NCBI RefSeq assembly: GCF_001427875.1
Contig: NZ_LMHK01000002.1
Coordinates: 408,049-472,048, forward strand
DNA: 64,000 nucleotides
Origin: Devosia sp. Root685
GTDB taxonomy: Bacteria > Pseudomonadota > Alphaproteobacteria > Rhizobiales > Devosiaceae
Direction of reading: 5' to 3'
The first letter of the stretch is position 1; every line of letters starts with the position of its first letter. The translations under genes and the position numbers were made by a program. The notes under the pieces are model-generated. The model ran no database searches and was not told the origin of the DNA. It saw only the letters and a list, made by a program, of their open reading frames with translations. Positions 16,890-25,689 of the stretch are shown here, piece after piece.

Positions 16890-17909
16890 TCAGGCCTCGC
16901 TCGACGCACGCACCAGCAATTCAGGCGATATCTCGAGCCGATGGGATGCCTCCGCCGGCGCGAGCCCCAGCGCCCCCAGCACGGCCGCTGCAGTCTGCCG
17001 GCCGATTCGTTCGGGGAAAGGATTGACCGTCGTCAGCGGCGGCACACAGATTTCGGCAATTTCGTAATTGCCGAAGCCTGCTATCGCAATCTGCTGGGGC
17101 ACAGAAATGCCCATGCGCTGACATTCGGTCAGTGCACCAAAGGCCAGAAGATCGGAGACGCACAGCACCGCCTCGGTATCGGGGGCCTGTTCGAGCAAGG
17201 CCCGCGTTGCGGCGGCGCCTTCGAGCATGGAGACCGGCGGCACGCCGGCAGCGATCAGCCGGCTGGCGTCCAGACCATGGCGCTGCATGGCGGCAACAAA
17301 GCCGGCGCGGCGGTCGGCGCCACGAGAATCGCGTCCGGCTTCGCCACCGATGAAAGCGATACGTTTGCGCCCTGTTGCCACGAGATGATCGACCAGCATT
17401 CCCGCGGCGACGGCGTTGGAGAAGCCGACAACATACCCCACGGGCTGGCCGGGCAAGTCCCATATCTCGACAACCGGAATATTAGCGCCTTCGAGAAGGC
17501 GCCTGCAGCGCGCCGTATGCTGGCCGCCGGTGACGACGATGGCCTCTGGACGGCGGCGCAGCAATTGCTCGACGAGCGCCTCTTCCTGATCGACATCATA
17601 GTCTGTGTAGCCCAGCAGCAATTGAAGGCCAAAGTCCTTCAAGCCGTCGGACAGGCCCCGCACCGTATCGGCAAAATTGGCATTGTTGATCGAGGGAATC
17701 GTCACGGCGACAAAGCCGGTGCGCTGCTGGCGAAGGTTCGCGGCGGTGCTGTCAAAGACATAACCGAGTTCGTCCACCGCCAGCCTTATGGCTTCTCGGG
17801 TCTGCGCATTGACGGAGGTGCCATCGCGCAGGGCGCGGCTGACGGTCATGGGGGAGACGCCGACCTTGCGGGCAATATCCTGCATGGTCGGCGGTTTACG
17901 TGGTGGCAT
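16890..17909 (-). CDS. LacI-family regulator, GntR/IdnR-like
   Basis: A 339-residue LacI-family repressor: helix-turn-helix MQDIARKVGVSPMTVSRALR (about residues 9-28), hinge, then a periplasmic-binding-protein-like sensor domain. ATG at 17909 is chosen over a TTG one codon earlier because a GACGGGA site precedes it. It is the last gene of the idnO operon, and the perfect palindrome TGTTATCGATAACA in the idn divergent promoter is of the type bound by GntR/IdnR-like members. It likely senses gluconate, idonate or a phosphorylated derivative. Confidence 0.9.
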   Translation of the reverse strand: MPPRKPPTMQDIARKVGVSPMTVSRALRDGTSVNAQTREAIRLAVDELGYVFDSTAANLRQQRTGFVAVTIPSINNANFADTVRGLSDGLKDFGLQLLLGYTDYDVDQEEALVEQLLRRRPEAIVVTGGQHTARCRRLLEGANIPVVEIWDLPGQPVGYVVGFSNAVAAGMLVDHLVATGRKRIAFIGGEAGRDSRGADRRAGFVAAMQRHGLDASRLIAAGVPPVSMLEGAAATRALLEQAPDTEAVLCVSDLLAFGALTECQRMGISVPQQIAIAGFGNYEIAEICVPPLTTVNPFPERIGRQTAAAVLGALGLAPAEASHRLEISPELLVRASSEA

Positions 17910-17976
17910 CAATGGTCCCGTCGCGGGGTGAATGGCGCCAAGTGATCAGCAAGGGCGACGCTGTTCAAGCCAAAAC

Positions 17977-18312
17977 CTAAAGCTGTTCATAGTCTTCGGC
18001 CGACATCACATGGTGATGGATGCGGCCGGTGAAGAAGCGGGCGAGGACGGATTCGGTGGCGGCGCGGGCCTCGGTACGGATGGGGCTGGCAAGCGCAGCG
18101 TCCACTGCGGCGACATCGGGATAGGAAACGGCAAGGATCATCGGGAATTCCGGCGCCCCATCGTCACGCTTGACCGCATAGCTGACGCGGACCGAAAGAG
18201 CGCCGGGAAATTGCTTCCAGAGCGGCAGGATTTCGGCGGTCACGGCGGCGCGGAACGCAGCCTCCTGGCCCTCGTTGACCTTGCCTTCGAACAGCGCATA
18301 ACGGGTAATCAC
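17977..18312 (-). CDS. Dimeric alpha/beta-barrel domain protein
   Basis: A 111-residue protein with the composition and length of the EthD/antibiotic-biosynthesis-monooxygenase-like ferredoxin folds (start ITRYALFEGKV, central PGALSVRVSYAV, C-terminal FFTGRIHHHVM). Such proteins dimerise and often act as isomerases or auxiliary factors in catabolic clusters. It starts with GTG overlapping the preceding stop (GTGA), so it is translationally coupled to the dehydrogenase gene. The histidine cluster HHH near the C-terminus may be functional. No precise reaction can be given. Confidence 0.7.
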   Translation of the reverse strand: MITRYALFEGKVNEGQEAAFRAAVTAEILPLWKQFPGALSVRVSYAVKRDDGAPEFPMILAVSYPDVAAVDAALASPIRTEARAATESVLARFFTGRIHHHVMSAEDYEQL

Positions 18313-19196
18313 AGAAACTTCTCCTTGCTGGGGCCGCTGAAAAATTCCATCAGCGCGGCCTGATCTTCGCCCCCTAGGCCCGCCGCGGTGAGCAGGCGGT
18401 GGATTTCCGCTGCAAGGGCGGTGAGGGGCATGGTGGTTTGGGTCTGACGCGCCAATTCGCGGGCGCCGTCGAGGTCCTTGACCATGTTGTCGATGCGGCC
18501 GGTGCGGCGGTAATCGCGCGCGGCAAAGCGCGGCATATATTCCTGCAGCAGGGCGCTATCGGCGCGGCCGCCTTTGAGCGCCGCTGGAATGCGTTCGACA
18601 TTGACGCCCGCCGCCTCGGCGAGTGCGGTCGCTTCGGCAACGGCCATGAAGCCGAGACCACAAAGAACCTGGTTGACGATCTTTGTGGTCTGGCCGGTGC
18701 CGGCATCGCCCATATGGGTCTGATTGGAGGCAACCTGCGAAAGCACGTCCTGCGCCTCCAGCACATCGGCTTCGGCACCGCCCTGCATCAGGGTCAATTC
18801 ACCGATCTCGGCTTTTGGGGCGCCGCCGGAGAGCGGACTATCGACCCAGCGCAGCCCACGTTCGGCCGCTTCGGATGCGAGGGCGCGGGTTTCCGCCGGA
18901 TCGATCGAGGACATATCGATGATGAGGAGCCCCGGCGCCGCCCCGGCGGCCACGCCTTCGGGTCCGAAAACTGCGGCGCGAACGATGCGCGGGGCGTTAA
19001 GACTGAGGATAATGGCGCGGGCGCCTCTGGCAGCCTCGGCCGCGCTGGCCGCAGCGGTGGCGCCCTTGTCGAGGAGTGCGGCGACTTTTTCCCTATCGAG
19101 ATCAAAGACGCGGAGCGGAGTGCCGGTGGTGGCGAGCCGGGCACCAATGGCGCCGCCCATGGCCCCGGCGCCGATTAGGCCGATATGACTGTTCAT
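18309..19196 (-). CDS. NAD(P)-dependent beta-hydroxyacid dehydrogenase family protein
   Basis: A 295-residue member of the 3-hydroxyisobutyrate/tartronate semialdehyde reductase family. The dinucleotide motif LIGAGAMGGAIG lies at residues 6-17, the substrate-binding DSPLSGGAPKAE at about 117, and the catalytic lysine in KIVNQVLCGL at about 168. A GAGGA site lies 6 bases before the ATG, and the gene follows idnO by 9 bases. In the idonate/gluconate context it may reduce or oxidise a hydroxyacid side product; the exact substrate is not clear. Confidence 0.88.
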   Translation of the reverse strand: MNSHIGLIGAGAMGGAIGARLATTGTPLRVFDLDREKVAALLDKGATAAASAAEAARGARAIILSLNAPRIVRAAVFGPEGVAAGAAPGLLIIDMSSIDPAETRALASEAAERGLRWVDSPLSGGAPKAEIGELTLMQGGAEADVLEAQDVLSQVASNQTHMGDAGTGQTTKIVNQVLCGLGFMAVAEATALAEAAGVNVERIPAALKGGRADSALLQEYMPRFAARDYRRTGRIDNMVKDLDGARELARQTQTTMPLTALAAEIHRLLTAAGLGGEDQAALMEFFSGPSKEKFL

Positions 19197-19205
19197 CCAA
19201 ATTCC

Positions 19206-19955
19206 TCAGAGCGAAGCCGTGATGCCGCCATCGACATAGAGCGTATGGCCATTGACGAAACTCGATGCCTGGGACGCGAGGAAGACGCAGGCGCCGACCA
19301 GTTCTTCCACATTGCCCCAGCGGCCTGCCGGGGTGCGCTTTTCGAGCCAGGCCGAAAAGTCCTTGTCGGCCACGAGCGCGGCGTTGAGCGGGGTATCGAA
19401 ATAGCCGGGGGCGATGGCGTTGCACTGCAGGCCATATTTCGCCCAGTCGGTACACATGCCCTTGGTGAGATTGCCCACCGCGCCCTTGGTGGCGGTATAG
19501 GGCGCGATCGAGGGACGGGCCAGCGCGGTCTGGACGCTGGCAATGTTGATGATTTTTCCCGCGCGCCGGCCGATCATGTGGCGGGCGCAGGCCTGACCGA
19601 CATTGAAGACGCTCGCCACATTGGTCTGGAGCAGCAGCATGAAGGCGTCGGCCGGAAAATCTTCCAGCGGCGCGCGGAACTGCATGCCGGCATTGTTGAC
19701 GAGAATGTCGATGGCGCCGGTGCTGGCTTCGAACGCGTCGATGGCAGCGCGGGCGGCGGCGTGGTCGGTCACGTCGAACGCCAGCGTGGTCGCGCCGGGG
19801 ATTTCTGTGGCTGCGGCGGCGAGCTTGGTTTCGTCGCGGCCATTGAGAACAATGGTCGCCCCTGCCTCGGCCAGGCCCTTGGCCAGCGCCAGCCCGATGC
19901 CCTGCGAGGACCCGGTGATCAGGGCGCGGCGGCCGGTGAGATCAAAAATCTGCAT
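19206..19955 (-). CDS. idnO: Gluconate 5-dehydrogenase-like SDR (5-ketogluconate reductase)
   Basis: A 249-residue classical short-chain dehydrogenase. Cofactor motif TGSSQGIG near residue 13, NNAG at about 90, catalytic serine/tyrosine/lysine in NIASVQ and YTATKGA, and the end YVDGG. The N-terminal FDLTGRRALITGSSQGIG and internal pattern match IdnO/Gno enzymes, which interconvert 5-ketogluconate and gluconate. A GAGGAG ribosome site precedes the ATG at 19955; upstream open frame is not coding. With idnD on the other strand it supplies both steps from L-idonate to D-gluconate. Confidence 0.87.
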   Translation of the reverse strand: MQIFDLTGRRALITGSSQGIGLALAKGLAEAGATIVLNGRDETKLAAAATEIPGATTLAFDVTDHAAARAAIDAFEASTGAIDILVNNAGMQFRAPLEDFPADAFMLLLQTNVASVFNVGQACARHMIGRRAGKIINIASVQTALARPSIAPYTATKGAVGNLTKGMCTDWAKYGLQCNAIAPGYFDTPLNAALVADKDFSAWLEKRTPAGRWGNVEELVGACVFLASQASSFVNGHTLYVDGGITASL

Positions 19956-20005
19956 TGCATGCTCCTCGAACGAAACGGGCTCGACAAACGCCGTTTCCTC
20001 TGTTT

Positions 20006-20019
20006 TGTTATCGATAACA
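20006..20019. promoter_or_regulatory. Operator for the LacI-family regulator
   Basis: TGTTATCGATAACA is a perfect 14-base palindrome in the 93-base divergent region between idnO and the 2-hydroxyacid dehydrogenase gene. It has the form of GntR/IdnR-type LacI-family operators (TGTTA-CG-TAACA core), and the cognate regulator gene is in the same locus at 16890-17909. Confidence 0.75.
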
Positions 20020-20048
20020 TTTTCTGTCAAGCCAAAAGCCGATTGCCG

Positions 20049-20999
20049 ATGACCAAGCCGCAGATTCTTCAAATGGGTCCCTATCCGGAATGGGACCAGG
20101 TGCCGCTCGACGCGCAGTTTACCGTCCATCGCTATTTCGAGGCAGAGGACAAAGCGGGGTTTCTGGCCAAGGTCGGCGGCGATATTCGTGGCATCGCCAC
20201 CCGTGGTGAACTCGGCGCCACTGCCGAGACCATCGCCGCCTGCCCGAACCTCGAAGTCATCAGCGTTTACGGCGTCGGCTATGACGCGGTGAACCTCGAT
20301 GCCTGCCGCGCCCGCAGCATTCGCGTCACCAATACGCCGGATGTGTTGACCGGGGACGTTGCCGATCTCGGCGTTGCAATGATGCTGACCCTGTCGCGCG
20401 GCATGATCGGCGCCGCCAGCTGGGTGCGCGACGGCTCGTGGGCCGCCAAGGGGCTTTATCCCCTTCGAAGCCGCGTCTGGGGCAAACGCGCCGGCGTTCT
20501 GGGCCTTGGCCGTATCGGCTACGAGGTGGCAAAACGCCTTCAAGGCTTTGATCTCGATATCGCCTATTGCAATCCCGCGCCCAAACCCGATGCGGCGCCC
20601 AATTGGCGCTATGTGGCCGACCCCGTTGAACTGGCGCGAGACGTCGATTTCCTCTTCGTCACGCTCGCAGCGTCCGCCGCTACGCGCCATATCGTGGGCA
20701 AGGATGTCCTTGCCGCGCTTGGCCCTGAGGGCATGCTGATCAACATCTCGCGCGCGTCCAATATCGATGAAGAGGCGCTGCTCACCGCGCTTGAAAACAG
20801 GACGCTTGGCTCCGCAGCGCTCGATGTTTTCGAGGGCGAGCCCAAGCTTAATCCGCGCTTCCTTGCTCTCGACAATGTGCTGCTGCAGCCCCACCATGCG
20901 TCGGGTACTTTCGAGACCCGCAAGGCCATGGGCCAGCTGCTGCGCGACAATCTCACGGCCCACTTTGCGGGCCGCAACCTCCTCACTCCGGTACTCTGA
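20049..20999 (+). CDS. D-2-hydroxyacid dehydrogenase (glyoxylate/hydroxypyruvate or 2-ketogluconate reductase type)
   Basis: A 316-residue NAD(P)-dependent D-2-hydroxyacid dehydrogenase. The Rossmann motif GVLGLGRIGYEVA is at about residue 150; the catalytic Arg, Glu and His are in NISRASNID, the following FEGEP region and LQPHHASGT. Family length is about 310-330. The ATG at 20049 directly follows the operator region and its stop overlaps the idnD start (TGATG). In sugar-acid loci such enzymes often reduce 2-ketogluconate to gluconate, which would suit this context; glyoxylate or hydroxypyruvate remain possible. Confidence 0.88.
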   Translation: MTKPQILQMGPYPEWDQVPLDAQFTVHRYFEAEDKAGFLAKVGGDIRGIATRGELGATAETIAACPNLEVISVYGVGYDAVNLDACRARSIRVTNTPDVLTGDVADLGVAMMLTLSRGMIGAASWVRDGSWAAKGLYPLRSRVWGKRAGVLGLGRIGYEVAKRLQGFDLDIAYCNPAPKPDAAPNWRYVADPVELARDVDFLFVTLAASAATRHIVGKDVLAALGPEGMLINISRASNIDEEALLTALENRTLGSAALDVFEGEPKLNPRFLALDNVLLQPHHASGTFETRKAMGQLLRDNLTAHFAGRNLLTPVL

Positions 21000-22036
21000 T
21001 GAAAGCCATTGTCATTCATGCCGCCGGGGATCTTCGTGTCGAAGATCGCCAAATCGAAAAGCCCGGCCCCGGCGAAGTCTCGCTGCGCCTCGCCACTGGC
21101 GGGGTCTGTGGTTCGGACCTGCACTACTACCACCATGGCGGCTTCGGCACGGTGCGCCTGCGCGAGCCGATGGTGCTCGGCCACGAGGTTTCGGCCTATG
21201 TGGACGAGTTGGGTGAGGGTGTGACGGGTCTTGAGCCCGGACAACTGGTGGCGGTGTCGCCGTCCCGCCCCTGCGGCACATGCCGCTATTGCCAGGAGGG
21301 GCTGCAAAACCAGTGCCTCAATATGCGTTTTTATGGCTCGGCCATGCCATTTCCGCATATTCAGGGCGCCTTTCGGGAGCAGCTTGTCGCCATGGCGAGC
21401 CAGTGTGTGCCGGCCGATGGTCTCAGCGCCGGCGAGGCCGCGATGGCCGAACCGCTTGCCGTGACCCTCCACGCGACGCGCCGGGCTGGCCAGCTTTTCG
21501 GCAAGCGCGTTCTCGTCACCGGTTGCGGCCCCATTGGCGTGCTGTCGATCCTCGCCGCCCGCCGTGCCGGTGCCGCCGAGATCGTTGCGACGGACCTGTC
21601 GGATTTCACCCTCACGATTGCCAGGGCTGCGGGCGCCGACCGCGTCATCAATACCGGCAAGGAGCCGGATGGTCTTGCGGCCTATGGGGCCGACAAGGGC
21701 TACTTTGACATTCTCTACGAATGCTCCGGCGCCGCCCCGGCTCTTGCTTCCGGCATCGGCGCGCTGCGTCCACGCGGCATTATCCTGCAATTGGGTCTGG
21801 GCGGCGACATGACCATTCCCATGCAGGCGATCACCTCAAAAGAACTCGACCTGCGTGGCTCCTTCCGTTTCCACGAGGAGTTCGCCATCGGCGTCGAACT
21901 GATGCGCAAGAAGCTGATCGATGTGAAACCGCTGATCACCCATTCGGTGCCGCTGGCCGAGGCGGAAACAGCTTTCAAGATCGCATCGGACCGATCTTCG
22001 GCCATGAAGGCCCAGATCGTTTTCGCGACGGCGTGA
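20999..22036 (+). CDS. idnD: L-idonate 5-dehydrogenase
   Basis: A 345-residue zinc-dependent medium-chain dehydrogenase. Catalytic zinc ligands: cysteine in GGVCGSDLHYY, the GHE motif; structural zinc cysteines in CGTCRYCQEGLQNQC at about residues 92-106. The NAD motif GCGPIGVL follows at about 177. HYYHHGG and the overall sequence pattern match L-idonate 5-dehydrogenase, which forms 5-ketogluconate for IdnO. It is coupled by a one-base overlap to the upstream hydroxyacid dehydrogenase. Confidence 0.92.
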   Translation: MKAIVIHAAGDLRVEDRQIEKPGPGEVSLRLATGGVCGSDLHYYHHGGFGTVRLREPMVLGHEVSAYVDELGEGVTGLEPGQLVAVSPSRPCGTCRYCQEGLQNQCLNMRFYGSAMPFPHIQGAFREQLVAMASQCVPADGLSAGEAAMAEPLAVTLHATRRAGQLFGKRVLVTGCGPIGVLSILAARRAGAAEIVATDLSDFTLTIARAAGADRVINTGKEPDGLAAYGADKGYFDILYECSGAAPALASGIGALRPRGIILQLGLGGDMTIPMQAITSKELDLRGSFRFHEEFAIGVELMRKKLIDVKPLITHSVPLAEAETAFKIASDRSSAMKAQIVFATA

Positions 22037-22043
22037 ATACGCG

Positions 22044-22068
22044 CTGACCCGCGTCTTGCGCGGGTCAG
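22044..22068. terminator. Hairpin between convergent genes
   Basis: A perfect 10-bp stem (22044-22053 with 22059-22068) around a 5-base loop lies between idnD and the convergent LysR-LysR gene, overlapping the stop codon of the latter. There is no strong T-run on either side, so it may need Rho or only act as an RNA end protector. Confidence 0.5.
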
Positions 22069-23963
22069 TCTCCCGGCATTTCGACCGGCGCCGCACCACG
22101 ACCGGGGCGGAACACGCGGACGAATTCCTGCACGATGATGCGTTCCGCCTCGGACAGTTCGCGGTCCGCCGAAAAGATCACCGAGAGCGCGCCCGAAACC
22201 TCTTCCTGGCGGATGGGGATGGCGACGAGATTGCCGGCCTCGATATCTCCGCGAACCGACGAAGCCGGCAGGATGGTGCAAAGCGGGGCCTGCCGGACCA
22301 TGGCAATGGCGAGGGCGAGCGAGCCGACCTCGACCACCGATTTCACGCGCAGCGAGCGCTCCCGCGCCGCATCGACAAAGCTCTGATGGATGCTGAGATG
22401 GTGGCGCCCCAGAACCAGCGGCAAAGCGACGACGTCCTCCAGCCCCAGCTCCTTGCGCCCACCAAAGTTGATCGCAGGATTGCCGATGACGCAGAGCGGT
22501 TCGGTGGGGCCGAGGCCAATGCGCGCCACCTGGGCATGCACCATGCCGACGAGGGCCAGATTGAGATCGCCCGAGCGCACGCGTTCATGCAGCATGGTGT
22601 TGGAGCTTTCCACGATCTGCAATTGCCAATCGGGATGCCGACTATAGATGCGCGTCATCACATGGGCGATCTTTTCGGTGAGCGCGCTGTCGTGCCCGGA
22701 GCTTGGCAGCGTGCCGATGGTTACGCGCGCCTCGGAATGGGCGGCGATGTCATGCGCCTTGCGCACGATCCAATCCTGCCGCTCTTCGATGCCCACCGTT
22801 TGCGTGCGCACTTCCTGGCCGAAGGGCGAGAGAGTGGCGCCCTCCTCGGTGCGCAACAGCAGCGGCACGCCGATCGCTTCTTCGAGCTGGCTGATATGCT
22901 TGGAGGCGGAAGACTGGGCCGTGTTGGCGACCCGCGCGGCCGCTGAAATGCTGCCGGTTTGCGCGACGAGGTTGAAGAAATGAATCTGGCGCGTCGTCAG
23001 GAGCGGGGTGAAAACCGCGCTTTGCTCCTCGCTCAGATTGCGCCGCATCATATCGAGGAATGCCTTGCCGTACTTTCCGGCAGCCCCGCTGGCCTCGCCA
23101 TAGAGCGACGATACGAACCGCGGCGCGAAGGGGGCTTCCTCGTGCCGCGTCAGGCCCAGGCGGCGCGGCATCAGATTGGCCGGCATCAGCAGGCGGGTCT
23201 GGGGGTGATCGCGCAGGATCGCCGAAACCTGGGTCGGCTCTTCGTCGCGATAGCGTAGCCGATCGGCAAAGCCCTGCTCGGTCGCAAAACCAGTCATGGC
23301 GTCCATGATTTCCCGACGCATCCGCAGCAGCGTGACGTGATCATCGGGCTGCAACACATCCACCCGGCTGCCCTTGCTGCCGACGACGATCCAGGGATCG
23401 TCGTAAAGGTGCACGGCATCGGGATGGGGTTGCGCCACATCGCCGTAAAAAATCCGAAGATGACCTGCCTTGTCGGGCAGTTTCTCGGAGCCAGCCAGGC
23501 CCGTCGGATCGCCGATATCGTCATCGTCGAGACCGGCAAAATGCCAGTCGACCAGAAGCTCGGGAAAATTTGCGATCATTTGCTGCGCGGTACGCAGCAG
23601 GGCTTTCGACACGCGGCCGATGGCGAAATTCAGATCGAGCTCTACCGAGAGTTTTGCAACGCGCCGGCCCGGCGTGTTGTGGGCCTGGCGCGCGTGCTGT
23701 TCGAGATAGAGCAGATGCGAGCCGGTGCGAAACAGCCAGAAGGCCGACGGCAGCAGATCGAGCCCGCCGCTGCGCCGTTCGAACAGTTTGAGGCCCAGCC
23801 GTGCTTCAAGGCTATGAAAAGCAATGCTGAGTGCGGATGGGGTCTGCCCCAGCTCCTTTGCCGCATCGGCAAGGCGAGGTGACTGGCAGGCCAGAACGAA
23901 CTTTGAAAGCAGCGAAAGTTCGAGCCCGGCCTTGTCCATGAGAGGCAGCATAGGGCCAGCCAT
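22065..23963 (-). CDS. Tandem fusion of two LysR-type regulators
   Basis: One continuous reading frame of about 632 residues contains two complete LysR-type units. Unit one has a helix-turn-helix near residues 20-50 (RLADAAKELGQTPSALSIAF) followed by an effector-like region; unit two begins near residue 315 with LTTRQIHFFNLVAQTGSIS and AAARVANTAQSSASKHISQL, then a standard effector domain (IGTLPSSG, WQLQIVESS). The usual LysR length is about 300, so this is twice normal. Start is uncertain: ATGs at 23963, 23951 and 23939 are in frame; the last gives 624 residues. It lies downstream of the ammonia-lyase operon on the same strand, separated by a hairpin, and probably controls it. No stop codon interrupts the joint. 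Confidence 0.85.
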   Translation of the reverse strand: MAGPMLPLMDKAGLELSLLSKFVLACQSPRLADAAKELGQTPSALSIAFHSLEARLGLKLFERRSGGLDLLPSAFWLFRTGSHLLYLEQHARQAHNTPGRRVAKLSVELDLNFAIGRVSKALLRTAQQMIANFPELLVDWHFAGLDDDDIGDPTGLAGSEKLPDKAGHLRIFYGDVAQPHPDAVHLYDDPWIVVGSKGSRVDVLQPDDHVTLLRMRREIMDAMTGFATEQGFADRLRYRDEEPTQVSAILRDHPQTRLLMPANLMPRRLGLTRHEEAPFAPRFVSSLYGEASGAAGKYGKAFLDMMRRNLSEEQSAVFTPLLTTRQIHFFNLVAQTGSISAAARVANTAQSSASKHISQLEEAIGVPLLLRTEEGATLSPFGQEVRTQTVGIEERQDWIVRKAHDIAAHSEARVTIGTLPSSGHDSALTEKIAHVMTRIYSRHPDWQLQIVESSNTMLHERVRSGDLNLALVGMVHAQVARIGLGPTEPLCVIGNPAINFGGRKELGLEDVVALPLVLGRHHLSIHQSFVDAARERSLRVKSVVEVGSLALAIAMVRQAPLCTILPASSVRGDIEAGNLVAIPIRQEEVSGALSVIFSADRELSEAERIIVQEFVRVFRPGRGAAPVEMPGD

Positions 23964-23995
23964 AGGTCTACTCAAGCGGGCCTTGATAGGAGGAA

Positions 23996-24027
23996 CGGAC
24001 CCGCGGCCGGGGCAAGCCGCGGGTCCG
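23996..24027 (-). terminator. Strong hairpin at the end of the ammonia-lyase operon
   Basis: A perfect 12-bp GC-rich stem (23996-24007 with 24016-24027) with an 8-base loop starts 11 bases after the hutH stop. The T-tract is poor (GTTCCTCCT), so termination may be partial and the downstream LysR-LysR gene could receive some read-through. Confidence 0.6.
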
Positions 24028-24037
24028 AAAGGCGCCG

Positions 24038-25651
24038 CTAGTTCAGCGCGCCGATGGCGGATTCCGCGGCGGCGAGAACGCCGCCCCGGTTGAGCAGCTT
24101 GATCATCGGTACGATCTGATCCTGCATGTAGCCATCCTGCTCCTGCAGCGGCACGACATCGGCGATGGCGTCGTAGATCGCCTGGGTGCCCTTGCCGAGC
24201 GCGAACTGGCCGAGTGCATCGCGGGTGAGGAAGATCGCCTTGGTAGCGAGGAGGCATTCCACAGCGACGATCTTGGGCATATTGCTCAACACCTGCTGCG
24301 CCTTGCGGCAGGACCAGGCGGCCATGGAAACGTGATCTTCCTGGCTCGACTTGGTCGGGATGGTGTCGGCAACGGCGGGGAAAGCCAGCGTCTTGTTTTC
24401 CGAAGCGACGGCAGCGGCGGCAGTGGACAGAATGCCATAGCCATAATTGAGGCCGATGGGGCGGCCGGCAAGATTGGGCGGCAGGCCATAGTTCAGCGTC
24501 GTATCGCAGAGCGCGAACAGGCGACGCTCCGAAATATTGCCGATTTCGATCAGGGCGATGGCGAGGATATCCATGGCGAAGGCGATGGGCTCGCAGTGGA
24601 AATTGCCGCCCGAGAGAAATTCGAGCGCGCCGGCCTCGTTCCAAAACACCAGCGGATTGTCGGTGGCCGCGTTCAGCTCGCGGGTCATCAGCGTTTTGGC
24701 ATGTTCGAGCTGATCGCGGCAGGAGCCATGGACCTGCGGCAGGCAGCGGAAGGAATACTGATCCTGAATGCGCGGGTGGAAGGTGGGGTGCAGGATATCG
24801 TCTTCGAGCCGCACGGCACGCGAGGATTCCGAGGTGCGGCGCGAGCCCTTGATCATGCGGCGGACGTTTTCGGCCGCGTTGATCTGACCCGGCTGCTTGC
24901 GCACTTCGTGGATGCGCGCGTCGAACGCGGCCTGCTCGCCACGGATGGCTTCGAGGCTGAGTGCGCCGATGGCATCGACCGTCTTCATCAGTTGCTCCGC
25001 ATCCCAGATCGTCAGCGAGCCCATGCCGGCGCAGAGGCTGTTGCCATTGATGAGCGCGAGGCAATCCTTGGCCTTGAGGTCGAACTTGGTCGGCGAAATG
25101 CCAGCCAGTTCGAGCGCCTTCGGGGCGGACATGCGCTCGCCATTGTAATAGGCCTCGGCTTTTTCGTAGCCGATCAGCACCGAGACCATGTGAGCGAGCG
25201 GGGCAAGATCGCCCGAGGCGCCGACCGAGCCCTGGATCGGCACGACCGGATGCACGCCATTGTTGAGCATGGCGACGAGGCGATCGACGACTTCGATACG
25301 GAGGCCCGATACGCCGACGCAGAAGGCATTGATACGCACGGCCATCATGGCGCGCACGATTTCTTCGGAGGCCGGATCGCCGAGGCCAGAGCAGTGCGAC
25401 AGGACGATATTGAGCTGGAACTGCTCATTGTCGGCCTGATTGATCTTGTAATCCTTGAGCTTGCCGACACCGGTATTGAAGCCATAGGTGGCGGGGGCGT
25501 TTTCGGTCAGCCAGTTCTCTTCGATATAGGCGCGTTTTCTAACGATTTCGGCGCGGGCTTCAGGGGCCAACTCGACCTTGACGCCTTCACGGGCGATGCG
25601 GACGACCTGTTCAATGGTGAGGCTGTCGCCGTCGAGAACTATAGTGCTCAT
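24038..25651 (-). CDS. hutH: Histidine ammonia-lyase family enzyme (MIO-dependent)
   Basis: A 537-residue aromatic amino acid ammonia-lyase. The ASG triad that forms the MIO cofactor is in GASGDLAPLAH (about residue 155). The inner-loop LSHCSGLG has the SH pair typical of histidine/tyrosine rather than phenylalanine lyases, and QEDHVSMA contains the glutamate used by histidine lyases. ATG at 25651 follows AAGGAACAAAAG. No hutU, hutI or hutG is near; instead it ends an operon with a carbamoylase, an amidohydrolase, an ABC importer and UbiD/UbiX. It may therefore act on histidine or on a histidine-like compound such as a betaine or thio-derivative; that is inference. Confidence 0.87.
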   Translation of the reverse strand: MSTIVLDGDSLTIEQVVRIAREGVKVELAPEARAEIVRKRAYIEENWLTENAPATYGFNTGVGKLKDYKINQADNEQFQLNIVLSHCSGLGDPASEEIVRAMMAVRINAFCVGVSGLRIEVVDRLVAMLNNGVHPVVPIQGSVGASGDLAPLAHMVSVLIGYEKAEAYYNGERMSAPKALELAGISPTKFDLKAKDCLALINGNSLCAGMGSLTIWDAEQLMKTVDAIGALSLEAIRGEQAAFDARIHEVRKQPGQINAAENVRRMIKGSRRTSESSRAVRLEDDILHPTFHPRIQDQYSFRCLPQVHGSCRDQLEHAKTLMTRELNAATDNPLVFWNEAGALEFLSGGNFHCEPIAFAMDILAIALIEIGNISERRLFALCDTTLNYGLPPNLAGRPIGLNYGYGILSTAAAAVASENKTLAFPAVADTIPTKSSQEDHVSMAAWSCRKAQQVLSNMPKIVAVECLLATKAIFLTRDALGQFALGKGTQAIYDAIADVVPLQEQDGYMQDQIVPMIKLLNRGGVLAAAESAIGALN

Positions 25652-25689
25652 TCTTTTGTTCCTTGGAGAGAGGCGCTGGGCGCCCATGG

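Noticed and set aside
24050..25064. Extension of the LysR-LysR frame upstream into the hutH region
   Set aside because: The frame stays open by chance opposite codon positions of hutH; its translation is Arg/Pro-rich without motif, and a 12-bp hairpin separates the two genes.
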